Position numbers and translations under genes: made by a program
From: an uncultured Parvimonas sp.
Lineage (GTDB): Bacteria; Bacillota; Clostridia; Tissierellales; Peptoniphilaceae
Assembly (NCBI GenBank): GCA_902470455.1
Contig: CABRGI010000002.1
Span: forward strand, 1-25,848
Length of the DNA stretch: 25,848 bases
Direction of reading: 5' to 3'
Notes under the pieces: model-generated
Seen by the model: the letters and a program-made list of their open reading frames with translations, nothing else
Database searches by the model: none
What the model was told of the DNA's origin: nothing
In this document: piece after piece, positions 15,238 through 23,217 of the stretch
Position numbering within the stretch: position 1 is the first letter of the stretch
Layout: each line of letters starts with the position of its first letter

Positions 15238-15273
15238 TTGTTTTTTAAAAAAGCTTACTTTATTTTAACGTAA
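15238..15273 (+). CDS. Possible 11-codon leader peptide
   Basis: A strong GGGGGAG ribosome site (15225-15231) is followed six bases later by TTG and ten further codons (FFKKAYFILT), then TAA. It lies between promoter P2 and the V-ATPase genes. The product would be a hydrophobic, basic peptide of 11 residues. A purine-rich ribosome site this good with no other gene behind it is unusual in such AT-rich DNA. It could be a leader ORF affecting downstream expression or a chance combination. Confidence 0.35.
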   Translation: MFFKKAYFILT

Positions 15274-15319
15274 TAATAAAATTGGTGTTTTAAATACATA
15301 TGATTTAAAATATTTGTTA

Positions 15320-15346
15320 TGAAAATGTTATTTTCAATTTTTTATT
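15320..15346 (+). other. Weak AT hairpin with T-run in the V-ATPase leader
   Basis: TGAAAAT (15320-15326) pairs with ATTTTCA (15330-15336) around GTT, followed by a run of six T. It has one G-C pair per side and is too weak to be a confident terminator, but it lies between the leader ORF and ntpF, where an attenuator would be expected. Confidence 0.25.
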
Positions 15347-15379
15347 TAAAATACTGTTTTAATTTTAGGAGGTGATGAA

Positions 15380-15706
15380 ATGACTACTGATGCTATAAAC
15401 AGAGTTAAAGATGCAGAGCTGAAAGCGAAATCTTTAGTTGATGAGGCAAAACTTGAAGCTATGACTTTAAAGAAAAATTCTAATCGTGAATGTGAAGAAG
15501 TTTCTGATAAAGTTATTAGCGAAGCTAATAAAAAAGCTGAAGAAATAAAGTTTGGTTTAATCAATGAAGGTGAAATGTTAGCAAAACCGGTTATTGAAAA
15601 AGCTAAAAGAGATGTTGAGCTTATCAAATCTGTTGACGATAATAAGTTAGAATCTGTGGTTAATTCAATAGTAGAGAGGATTGTGAATGTAAATGGCAAT
15701 AGTTAA
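15380..15706 (+). CDS. ntpF: V-type ATPase peripheral stalk subunit (NtpF, subunit G/H)
   Basis: This 108-residue helical protein pairs with subunit E to form the peripheral stalk linking the catalytic head to membrane subunit I. It is almost wholly coiled-coil: an Ala/Lys/Glu-rich heptad region from about 5 to 80, with VDEAKLEAMTLK and ISEANKKAEEI. Sequence similarity is weak in this family, so the call rests on length, coiled-coil character and its place before the I subunit gene, as in the E. hirae ntp operon. The ribosome site AGGAGGTGAT is the strongest in the window. It overlaps ntpI by 14 bases. Confidence 0.8.
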   Translation: MTTDAINRVKDAELKAKSLVDEAKLEAMTLKKNSNRECEEVSDKVISEANKKAEEIKFGLINEGEMLAKPVIEKAKRDVELIKSVDDNKLESVVNSIVERIVNVNGNS

Positions 15707-17636
15707 AATGAAGAAATTCACTTTATTTGCTTTTGAAGCCGAGAGAAAGCGATTGCTAGAAGAACTTCAAAGATTCGGTTATGTAAACTTTTCGAAATCT
15801 GATGCTGTTGATCAATTTGATTATCTAAAAGATGTGGAAGTTACTACGGTAGATAATAATTATATAGAAGACTCCACAAGAATAAAATGGATGATTGATT
15901 ATGTAGGTCGTTTTGTTGAAAAGGAAAAAGGTTTGTCTGCTTTAAAGAAAGGCCCTATAGTTTATACATTTGATGAACTTGAAAAAGAAGCCAATTCTTA
16001 TGATTATATTCCTGATTTTAATAATCTGAACGATATAAGTAAAAAGATAGACTCAAATAATCAAAGAATAACAGCTATAGACAATTCTATTAAAGAATTA
16101 TTACCTTGGAAGTCTATTAAAGAACCTATTGAAGACTTAAATTCATTTAGAAAATTAAAATTCATTATGGGATATATTCCGACTAAGAATCTTGAAAAGT
16201 TTAAATCATCTACTGTCGATTTGAAATATACATATTTTGAAGAAGTAGATATTGTCGGAAGAAATTCGTATTGTATTATTTTTACTAATGAGCTCGAAAA
16301 TGAAGCAGTATTTGAAAACTTAAGAGTAAATGGTTTTTCTGAAGTTAATTTAGAAATAAAAGGTGAAGTTTCAAAAGAAATAATAAAATTAGAAGAAGAA
16401 AAGAAAATTTTGGAAGATGATAATATCAGTTTAACTGATGAGATTAAAGCTTTTACCGGAAATATTCAAAAAATGAAAAGTATTTATGAATATTATCAAA
16501 ATTTATCTCTTAGAAACACTGTTGTTTCAAACTTTAAAGCTACTGATAAGTTGGATATTATTCAAGGATATATTCCTGCTGATAAAGAGAATAATTTCAA
16601 GGCTTTGCTTGAAAGTATTTCAGCTTCTAAAGTTTATTTGGAAATTGAAGATGCTAAAGCAGATGATCCTAATGTGCCAATCATTTTAAAGAATAATAAA
16701 ATAGCATCACTTTTTGAATCAGTTACAAATATGTATGCTCTTCCAAAATATGATGAAGTTGATCCAACATTTATATTGTCAATATTTTATTGGATTTTCT
16801 TTGGAATGATGGTTGCAGACTTTGCTTATGGATTAATTTTATTCATAGGTTCAGGCATAGCATTGAAGACATTAAAGTTTAACGATTCAACAAAAAAATT
16901 CTTAAAATTTTTCTTTGCACTTAGTTTTTCAACTATGATATGGGGATTAATTTACGGATCGGCTTTTGGAGATTTAATTACTTTACCAACTCAAATATTA
17001 GACTCATCAAAAGACTTCATGACAGTTCTGATGTTGTCTTTAGCGTTTGGTGGAGTACATTTAGCTTTTGGATTGGGAATGAAAGCATATGTGTTAATTA
17101 AAAACGGAAAGCCTATGGATGCATTCTACGATGTATTCCTTTGGTACTTAACTTTAACAACTGTAATTTTGGTTATAGTAGGAAAGGTAGTAACTTTACC
17201 AAATATTGTAAATACAATATCATTTTATGGAATGATAGTTGGAATGTTAGGAATCATTGCTTTTGGAGCTAGAGATTCAAAGAGTATCGCAGGAAGAATA
17301 GCAGGTGGACTGTATTCACTTTATGGAATAACATCATATATTGGGGATTTTGTTTCATATCTTAGACTTATGGCTCTTGGACTTGCAGGTGGTTTTATTG
17401 CAGTAGCAATTAATATAATAGTAAAAATGCTTGTAGGTGGAGGAATCGTAGGAATAATTTTCGGAGTAATAATTTTTGTATTTGCTCAGTTATTTAATAT
17501 ATTCTTAAGTTTCTTATCAGCTTATGTTCATACTTCAAGACTTATGTATGTAGAATTCTTTAGTAAATTCTATGAAGGTGGCGGAAAAGCATTTAAGAAA
17601 TTTAGAAGTGATAATAAATATATAGAAGTAAAATAA
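15693..17636 (+). CDS. ntpI: V-type ATPase membrane subunit I (a-type stator)
   Basis: NtpI is the membrane stator that carries the ion half-channels against the K ring. It has 647 residues. The N-terminal half (1-350) is cytoplasmic with two coiled-coil stretches (about 110-135 and 222-268). The C-terminal half holds membrane helices beginning at about 359 (DPTFILSIFYWIFFGMMVAD). The essential rotor-facing Arg558 is in SYLRLMALG, and a second conserved Arg616 is in YVHTSRLMYVEFFSKFYEGGG. The frame has a stop immediately before the ATG, which fixes the start within a short range. The ribosome site is distant (GAGAGGA about 12 bases upstream), so coupling to ntpF is likely. Confidence 0.95.
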   Translation: MAIVKMKKFTLFAFEAERKRLLEELQRFGYVNFSKSDAVDQFDYLKDVEVTTVDNNYIEDSTRIKWMIDYVGRFVEKEKGLSALKKGPIVYTFDELEKEANSYDYIPDFNNLNDISKKIDSNNQRITAIDNSIKELLPWKSIKEPIEDLNSFRKLKFIMGYIPTKNLEKFKSSTVDLKYTYFEEVDIVGRNSYCIIFTNELENEAVFENLRVNGFSEVNLEIKGEVSKEIIKLEEEKKILEDDNISLTDEIKAFTGNIQKMKSIYEYYQNLSLRNTVVSNFKATDKLDIIQGYIPADKENNFKALLESISASKVYLEIEDAKADDPNVPIILKNNKIASLFESVTNMYALPKYDEVDPTFILSIFYWIFFGMMVADFAYGLILFIGSGIALKTLKFNDSTKKFLKFFFALSFSTMIWGLIYGSAFGDLITLPTQILDSSKDFMTVLMLSLAFGGVHLAFGLGMKAYVLIKNGKPMDAFYDVFLWYLTLTTVILVIVGKVVTLPNIVNTISFYGMIVGMLGIIAFGARDSKSIAGRIAGGLYSLYGITSYIGDFVSYLRLMALGLAGGFIAVAINIIVKMLVGGGIVGIIFGVIIFVFAQLFNIFLSFLSAYVHTSRLMYVEFFSKFYEGGGKAFKKFRSDNKYIEVK

Positions 17637-17681
17637 TTCTAAAATAAAAAATAAAAAAACAAACGAAAAGGAGATTTTGTT

Positions 17682-18050
17682 ATGAAAGAATTTATGGCTG
17701 TATTAGCGCAAAATGGTGGAGTTGTATTTGGTATATTAGGAGCAGCATTAGCAGTACTATTAGCAGGAATTGGATCTGCAAGAGGTGTTCAAATGGCTGG
17801 GGAAGCTGCAGCAGGATTAGTTATTGATGAACCTGAAAAATTTGGTAAGGCAATGGTATTACAATTATTACCAGGTACACAAGGACTTTACGGATTTGTA
17901 ATTGGACTTTTCATAATGTTCAAATTAAGAGTTGATATGAGCTTAGTTGAAGGTTTATACTATGTTATGGTTTCATTACCAGTTGGAATCGTTGGATTAA
18001 AATCAGCTTATTACCAAGCAAGAGTTGCTGTTGCAGGTATTAATATCTAA
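17682..18050 (+). CDS. ntpK: V-type ATPase rotor subunit K, frame-broken: N-terminal part (TM1-TM3)
   Basis: NtpK forms the membrane ring that carries Na+ or H+ during ATP hydrolysis. A normal NtpK has four helices in about 156-160 residues. This frame stops after 122, with three helices: TM1 about 11-33, TM2 about 58-80, TM3 about 86-118. Na+-type ligand positions are present: Leu63, Thr66 and Gln67 in LLPGTQG and Gln112 in YYQAR. The fourth helix with the essential Glu follows in the +1 frame at 18049-18162, so the stop at 18048 truncates the protein unless the frame is shifted. Flanking ATPase genes are intact and the ribosome site AAAAGGAGA is good. See findings for the possible explanations. 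Confidence 0.9.
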   Translation: MKEFMAVLAQNGGVVFGILGAALAVLLAGIGSARGVQMAGEAAAGLVIDEPEKFGKAMVLQLLPGTQGLYGFVIGLFIMFKLRVDMSLVEGLYYVMVSLPVGIVGLKSAYYQARVAVAGINI

Positions 18051-18162
18051 AAATGAAGAACATCAAACAAAAGGTATTATCCTTGCAGTAATGGTTGAAA
18101 CTTACGCTATCTTAGCATTTGCAATGTCATTCTTATTACTTTCAAGCGTTACATTCAAATAA
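18049..18162 (+). pseudogene. ntpK: Out-of-frame C-terminal part of ntpK (TM4 with ion-binding Glu)
   Basis: The frame starting at 18049 encodes KNEEHQTKGIILAVMVETYA followed by AILAFAMSFLLLSSVTFK-type TM4 sequence, an excellent match to the end of V-ATPase K subunits. The Glu codon at 18097-18099 is the ion-carrying residue. The segment runs to TAA at 18160-18162. Together the two parts span 481 bases, one more than a whole number of codons, giving the expected length of about 159 residues if one base is skipped. An ATG at 18091 exists but starts in the middle of the helix and has no nearby ribosome site. Confidence 0.88.
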
Positions 18163-18196
18163 AAAGCATTAAATAAATTATAAAGGATGTGATTGA

Positions 18197-18748
18197 ATGT
18201 CTAATTTAGACAATATTATAGATGAAATCCTTCAAGATGCTGAAAATGAATCAAAAAAAATAGTAGAAGATGCTAAGAGTGAAGTTGCAGATCTTGTTGG
18301 GAAAACAGAAAGTGAAGCTCAAAAAAAGGCTGAAAAGATAGTTGAAAAAGCTAAAGTTGAGGGCGCACAATCTAAAGACAGAATAATTTCAAACTCAAGT
18401 TTAACAGCAAGAGATATGGTTTTAGTTGCAAAACAAGAAATGATAAATAAAGTCTTTGAATTGACTAAAGAAAAATTAAAAACTTTAAATCATGAAGATT
18501 ATTTAAACTTTGTAGAAAAATCATTAAAAACTTTAGACATTAAAGAGGACAGCGAGATTATTCTTACTGAAAGTGAAAAAAATTTGGCAGGAGAAAAATT
18601 ATTTGGAATTAAAGTTGCAAATGAAACTGTTGAGAGTGGATTTTCACTAAAAAATGGAAAGATTATATTAAATAATGAATTTTCAAGTTTAGTTGATTTA
18701 ATAAAGGAAGACTTGGAACAAGAAGTAGCAGATAAGTTATTTAGTTAA
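18197..18748 (+). CDS. ntpE: V-type ATPase peripheral stalk subunit E
   Basis: NtpE is the second peripheral stalk protein, with 183 residues. The N-terminal coiled coil (about 1-75) is rich in Ala, Glu and Lys (IIDEILQDAENESKKI, SEAQKKAEKIVEKAK). The C-terminal globular half (about 100-180) has the LTESEKN-type and GFSLKNGKIILNNEFSSLVD stretches of the family. The ribosome site AAAGGATGTGAT is well placed. A gap of 34 bases separates it from the ntpK C-terminal segment. Confidence 0.92.
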   Translation: MSNLDNIIDEILQDAENESKKIVEDAKSEVADLVGKTESEAQKKAEKIVEKAKVEGAQSKDRIISNSSLTARDMVLVAKQEMINKVFELTKEKLKTLNHEDYLNFVEKSLKTLDIKEDSEIILTESEKNLAGEKLFGIKVANETVESGFSLKNGKIILNNEFSSLVDLIKEDLEQEVADKLFS

Positions 18749-18761
18749 TAGGAGGTGTATC

Positions 18762-19748
18762 ATGGATAGAGAAAATTTTATCCAATCAAGTGTTAGAATT
18801 CGTCATGCTGAGAAAAATCTCCTTACTAAACAACAACTTTATAGACTTGCTGATGCAAAGACTCTTGAAGATGCAATTAAGTTACTTAATGAAACTTCTT
18901 ATTCAAGTGAAATCTCAAAACTAGATAGACCAGAGAATTATGAACAGGTTTTATCAGAAGTTTTGGATAAGACATACAAAGAGGTTATGGAAATTTCTCC
19001 GGAAAAATCTCTAGTTGAGATACTTTCTTGTAAATATGAATATCATAATTTAAAAGTTTTGGTAAAAGAACATATTTTAAAAGAAAAGTTTGACTCAATG
19101 TATTGTATGTTAGATGGAAATGAAATTGAAACATTTAGAGAATTGGCGTTAAAGAATGATGAGGGCTTATCAAAAGATTTTAAAGAATGTTTAGACTTTT
19201 TTGAAGTATCTAAAGACCCTCAAGACATTGATATCTTTATAGATAAAAAATATTTTGAAAAAGTTTTGAGTTTAGCAGAAGAATTTAAACTTGATATGAT
19301 TTCTGAATATTTTAAAGCAATGATTGATTTTATTAATCTAAGAACTTTTATAAGATGTAGAAAACAAAATCAAGTAAAAGAAACTTTAGAAAAAGTTTTG
19401 ATAAAAGGTGGAGATATCGAAACTGATAAAATTTTAGAAATGTTCTATGAGGATATTGAAGTTTTACCTATCAAGCTAAAGTCTTATAAGATTGGTAGAG
19501 TTCTATCTAAAATTATTGAAGAATATAAAAATACTAATTCTCTTAACAGTTTTGAAAAAAGTATGGATGAGTATTTAGTTGAAATAGTTAGAAAAACTAA
19601 ATCTATCCATTATGGAGCAGAAGTTATTTTTAGTTTTCTTTTTGCTAAAGAATTGGAAATTAAGAATTTAAGACTTATATTAGTAGGAAAAGTCAATGGA
19701 TTATCTGCTGATTTTATCAAAGAAAGGTTGCGTGAAGTTTATGTATAA
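18762..19748 (+). CDS. ntpC: V-type ATPase subunit C (d-type, ring to central stalk connector)
   Basis: This is a 328-residue all-helical funnel protein that sits on the K ring and couples it to the central stalk (D and F subunits). Family traits are the N-terminal SSVRIRHAEKNLLTKQQLYRL, the internal CKYEYHNLKVLVKEH stretch repeated in style at DFINLRTFIRCRKQ, and the terminal FAKELEIKNLRLILVGKVNGL. The ribosome site AGGAGGTG is strong. Its end overlaps the next gene by 8 bases. Confidence 0.93.
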   Translation: MDRENFIQSSVRIRHAEKNLLTKQQLYRLADAKTLEDAIKLLNETSYSSEISKLDRPENYEQVLSEVLDKTYKEVMEISPEKSLVEILSCKYEYHNLKVLVKEHILKEKFDSMYCMLDGNEIETFRELALKNDEGLSKDFKECLDFFEVSKDPQDIDIFIDKKYFEKVLSLAEEFKLDMISEYFKAMIDFINLRTFIRCRKQNQVKETLEKVLIKGGDIETDKILEMFYEDIEVLPIKLKSYKIGRVLSKIIEEYKNTNSLNSFEKSMDEYLVEIVRKTKSIHYGAEVIFSFLFAKELEIKNLRLILVGKVNGLSADFIKERLREVYV

Positions 19749-20049
19749 GATAGCTGTAATTGGCGATAAGGATTCTGTTCTTGCCTTTAGAGCTCTTGGA
19801 GTTCATGTTTTCACTGCAATTGAAGGTAATGATGCCAGAAGAATTATTGACAAGTTAGCAAAAGAAGGATATGGAATAATCTTTGTTACTGAACAATTAG
19901 CAAAAGATATTCCTGAAACTATTCAAAGATATAACAGCGAAGTTATTCCAGCAGTAATTTTAATACCTAGCAACAGAGGTAGTTTGAATATAGGCTTAGA
20001 AAATATCAACAAGAATGTTGAAAAAGCTGTTGGATCAAATATATTATAG
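19741..20049 (+). CDS. ntpG: V-type ATPase central stalk subunit F (NtpG)
   Basis: This small Rossmann-like subunit of the rotating central stalk associates with subunit D. I place the start at ATG 19741 (MYKIAVIGDKDSVLAFRALG), which gives 102 residues and matches the family's N-terminal beta strand. An ATG at 19696 would add 15 residues inside ntpC. AAAGGTTG lies about 12 bases upstream. FVTEQLAKDIPETI and PAVILIPSNRGS are typical. It follows the E. hirae nomenclature (NtpG is equivalent to subunit F elsewhere). Confidence 0.93.
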   Translation: MYKIAVIGDKDSVLAFRALGVHVFTAIEGNDARRIIDKLAKEGYGIIFVTEQLAKDIPETIQRYNSEVIPAVILIPSNRGSLNIGLENINKNVEKAVGSNIL

Positions 20050-20065
20050 AAAGCGAGGGCTTATA

Positions 20066-21835
20066 TTGAAAGTCGGTAAAGTTATTAAAGTTTCCGGACC
20101 TCTTGTAGTTGCAGAAGGAATGGAAGATGCAAACGTATATGATGTTGTTGAAGTTTCTGAAAATAAGCTCATTGGAGAAATTATAGAAATGAGAGGCGAT
20201 AAAGCCTCAATACAAGTTTATGAAGAAACTACTGGTATAGGACCTGGAGATGATGTTTATTCAACAGGTAGTCCACTTTCTATCGAACTTGGACCTGGTA
20301 TGTTAGAACAAATGTTTGACGGTATTCAAAGACCTCTTGAAGCATTACAAGCAAAAGCTGGAGATTTTCTTTTAAGAGGTGTAAGTGTATTACCATTAGA
20401 TAGAGAAAAAAGTTGGGACTTTGTTCCAACTGTAAAGGTTGGAGATGAAGTTTTTGAAGGAAATATAATCGGAACAGTTCAAGAAACTACAGTTGTTTCT
20501 CATAAGATTATGGTTCCTCCAGGAATAAATGGAAAAATAGTTGAAATTTTAGCAGGTTATCATACAGTTGATGAGATTATTTGTAAAATAGAAACTGATA
20601 ATGGAATTAAAGAATTAAATATGATTCAAAAATGGCCAGTACGTAAAGGTCGTCCATATTCTAGAAAATTGGATCCAATTAGACCTCTTGTAACAGGTCA
20701 AAGAATTATTGATACATTCTTCCCGGTTGCAAAGGGGGGAGCTGCTGCAATTCCAGGACCTTTTGGTTCAGGTAAAACAGTAGTTCAACACCAACTTGCA
20801 AAATGGGCTGATGCTGAAATAGTAATTTATGTTGGTTGTGGAGAACGTGGAAATGAAATGACTGACGTACTTATGGAATTTCCTGAAATTATTGACCCTA
20901 AAACCGGTCAATCTCTTATGAAAAGAACAGTTCTTATAGCAAATACTTCAAACATGCCGGTAGCTGCTCGTGAAGCCTCAATTTATACAGGTATCACTAT
21001 TGGAGAATATTTTAGAGATATGGGATATTCAGTTGCACTTATGGCTGACTCAACTTCTCGTTGGGCAGAAGCGCTTCGTGAAATGTCCGGACGTCTTGAA
21101 GAAATGCCCGGTGACGAAGGTTATCCAGCTTATCTTGCATCAAGAGTTGCAGACTTTTATGAAAGAGCTGGTTTTGTAAAATGTTTAGGCGAAGATAGAG
21201 AAGGTGCTTTAACGGTAATTGGTGCAGTTTCTCCTCCGGGTGGAGATATTTCTGAACCGGTTTCACAAGCTACACTTAGAATTGTAAAAGTATTCTGGGG
21301 ACTTGACTATGCATTATCTTACAGAAGACATTTCCCAGCTATTAACTGGTTAAACTCTTATTCATTATATCAAGAAAAAATGGATAAGTTTATGGATGAA
21401 AGTATTGATAGAAAATTCTCTGCACATAGAATTCAATCAATGGCACTTTTACAAGAAGAATCAAATTTACAAGAAGTTGTTCGTCTTGTAGGTAGAGATT
21501 CACTTTCAGAAGCAGATCAATTAAAACTTGAAGTTGCAAAATCTCTAAGAGAAGATTTCTTACAGCAAAATGCTTTCCATGAAGTTGATACTTATTGTTC
21601 TCTTCCAAAACAATACAAAATGTTAAATCTTATTTTAGGTTTCTATGATGAAGCTAAAAAAGCATTAAATTCCGGAGTATATCTTGATGAAATATTAAAG
21701 ATTGACTCTCGTGAAGGAATAGCAAGAAGTAAAAACATTTCTGAAAAAGAATTGGAAAAATTTGATGAATTATTTGAAACAGTTAAGGCTGATATAGAAA
21801 AATTAATAAGCGAAGGAGGTAACTCTAATGCTTAA
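20066..21835 (+). CDS. ntpA: V-type ATPase catalytic subunit A
   Basis: NtpA is the ATP-hydrolysing subunit of the A3B3 head. I choose the TTG start at 20066 (MKVGKVIKVSGPLVVAEGM): GAGGG lies six bases upstream, the N-terminus then matches the family, and the protein has the standard 589 residues. The ATG at 20015 would lie deep in ntpG. The P-loop GPFGSGKT is at 231-238 (Lys237). ANTSNMPVAAREAS, ADSTSRWAEALREMSGRLEE and MPGDEGYPAYL follow in the nucleotide domain. The long non-homologous insert (about 110-185) typical of A subunits is present. It overlaps ntpB by 8 bases. Confidence 0.97.
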   Translation: MKVGKVIKVSGPLVVAEGMEDANVYDVVEVSENKLIGEIIEMRGDKASIQVYEETTGIGPGDDVYSTGSPLSIELGPGMLEQMFDGIQRPLEALQAKAGDFLLRGVSVLPLDREKSWDFVPTVKVGDEVFEGNIIGTVQETTVVSHKIMVPPGINGKIVEILAGYHTVDEIICKIETDNGIKELNMIQKWPVRKGRPYSRKLDPIRPLVTGQRIIDTFFPVAKGGAAAIPGPFGSGKTVVQHQLAKWADAEIVIYVGCGERGNEMTDVLMEFPEIIDPKTGQSLMKRTVLIANTSNMPVAAREASIYTGITIGEYFRDMGYSVALMADSTSRWAEALREMSGRLEEMPGDEGYPAYLASRVADFYERAGFVKCLGEDREGALTVIGAVSPPGGDISEPVSQATLRIVKVFWGLDYALSYRRHFPAINWLNSYSLYQEKMDKFMDESIDRKFSAHRIQSMALLQEESNLQEVVRLVGRDSLSEADQLKLEVAKSLREDFLQQNAFHEVDTYCSLPKQYKMLNLILGFYDEAKKALNSGVYLDEILKIDSREGIARSKNISEKELEKFDELFETVKADIEKLISEGGNSNA

Positions 21836-23204
21836 AGAGTATAAGACAGTAAAAGAAGTAGTAGGACCTTTGATGGTTGTTGAAGGTGTTGAAGGAGTTA
21901 AGTACGAAGAGTTAGTTGAAGTTAGACTTCAAAACGGAGAAAAAAGAAGAGGAAAAGTTCTTGAAATTAATGGCGATAAGGCAATGGTTCAATTGTTTGA
22001 AGGCTCATCAGGAATTAACTTAAGAGATACAACTTGTAGATTTTTAGGTCATCCTCTTGAACTTGGAGTTTCTGAAGATATGATTGGAAGAATTTTTGAC
22101 GGTCTTGGAAATCCTATTGATAAGGGACCAAAGATTATTCCTGAAATGAAGATAGATATTAACGGTTCTCCAATAAATCCCGTATCAAGAGACTATCCTT
22201 CAGAATTTATACAAACAGGTATTTCTACAATAGATGGACTTAATACATTGGTTAGAGGACAAAAATTACCTATTTTCTCAGGTTCAGGTCTTCCACATAA
22301 CAATGTAGCAGCACAAATTGCTAGACAAGCCAGAGTACTTGGCGGTGGAGAAAAATTCGCCGTAGTATTTGGAGCAATGGGTATCACTTTTGAAGAAGCT
22401 CAATTCTTTATTGATGACTTTACAAAAACTGGTGCGATAGACAGAGCAGTATTGTTTATGAATTTAGCAAATGACCCTGCAATTGAAAGAATTGCAACTC
22501 CTCGTATGGCTCTTACTTGTGCAGAATATCTTGCATTTGAAAAGGGAATGCATGTTTTGGTAATCTTAACGGATCTTACTAACTATGCAGAAGCACTTCG
22601 TGAAGTTTCTGCAGCCAGAAAAGAAGTTCCGGGACGTCGTGGTTATCCAGGTTATCTATATACTGACCTTTCAACAATTTATGAAAGAGCAGGAAGACTT
22701 AAAGGAAGACCGGGATCCATTACACAAATTCCTATTTTAACAATGCCTGAAGATGATATTACTCACCCAATACCTGACCTTACAGGATATATCACAGAAG
22801 GACAAATTATTCTTTCAAGAGAATTATATAAACAAGGTATTCAACCACCAATTTTTGTAATTCCTTCATTATCAAGACTTAAAGATAAAGGTATCGGTAA
22901 AGGAAAGACAAGAGAAGATCACGCTGATACAATGAACCAAATCTATGCAGGATATGCATCAGGTAGAGAAGCTCGTGAATTGGCAGTAATCTTAGGGGAA
23001 TCAGCATTATCAGAAGCAGATAAAGCATTTGCAAAATTTGCAGACGCTTTTGACAAGAGATATGTTGACCAAGGATACGAAACAAATAGAACTATAGAAG
23101 AAACTTTAAACTTAGGTTGGGAATTATTAAGTATAGTTCCAAGAACAGAACTTAAGAGAATTAGAGAGGAATATATTGATAAATATTTAGGAAAGACAGA
23201 ATAA
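21828..23204 (+). CDS. ntpB: V-type ATPase non-catalytic subunit B
   Basis: NtpB is the regulatory nucleotide-binding partner of A in the head, with 458 residues. As expected for B, the P-loop is degenerate (SGSGLPHNN at 151-159). The YLYTDLSTIYERAGRLKGRPGS stretch and the arginine finger region IPSLSRLKDKGIGKGKTREDH are conserved. The beta-barrel N-terminus begins at MLKEYKTVKEVVGPLMVV. AAGGAGGT lies 7 bases before the ATG inside the end of ntpA. Confidence 0.97.
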   Translation: MLKEYKTVKEVVGPLMVVEGVEGVKYEELVEVRLQNGEKRRGKVLEINGDKAMVQLFEGSSGINLRDTTCRFLGHPLELGVSEDMIGRIFDGLGNPIDKGPKIIPEMKIDINGSPINPVSRDYPSEFIQTGISTIDGLNTLVRGQKLPIFSGSGLPHNNVAAQIARQARVLGGGEKFAVVFGAMGITFEEAQFFIDDFTKTGAIDRAVLFMNLANDPAIERIATPRMALTCAEYLAFEKGMHVLVILTDLTNYAEALREVSAARKEVPGRRGYPGYLYTDLSTIYERAGRLKGRPGSITQIPILTMPEDDITHPIPDLTGYITEGQIILSRELYKQGIQPPIFVIPSLSRLKDKGIGKGKTREDHADTMNQIYAGYASGREARELAVILGESALSEADKAFAKFADAFDKRYVDQGYETNRTIEETLNLGWELLSIVPRTELKRIREEYIDKYLGKTE

Positions 23205-23217
23205 AGGGGAGATATAG

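Noticed and set aside
18030..18056. Programmed +1 frameshift of the prfB type in ntpK
   Set aside because: The upstream AGGT is weak and several bases too far from the stop. ATC cannot re-pair well one base downstream. It is kept only as an untested possibility in the ntpK finding.
18091..18162. Separate small gene starting at ATG 18091 encoding the TM4 peptide
   Set aside because: There is no ribosome site at a usable distance, and the start would fall in the middle of a conserved helix two residues before the essential Glu. It reads as a gene fragment.
20015..20065. ATG at 20015 as the start of ntpA
   Set aside because: It lies 35 bases inside ntpG and adds 17 residues absent from A subunits. 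The TTG at 20066 has GAGGG in front and gives the standard N-terminus.
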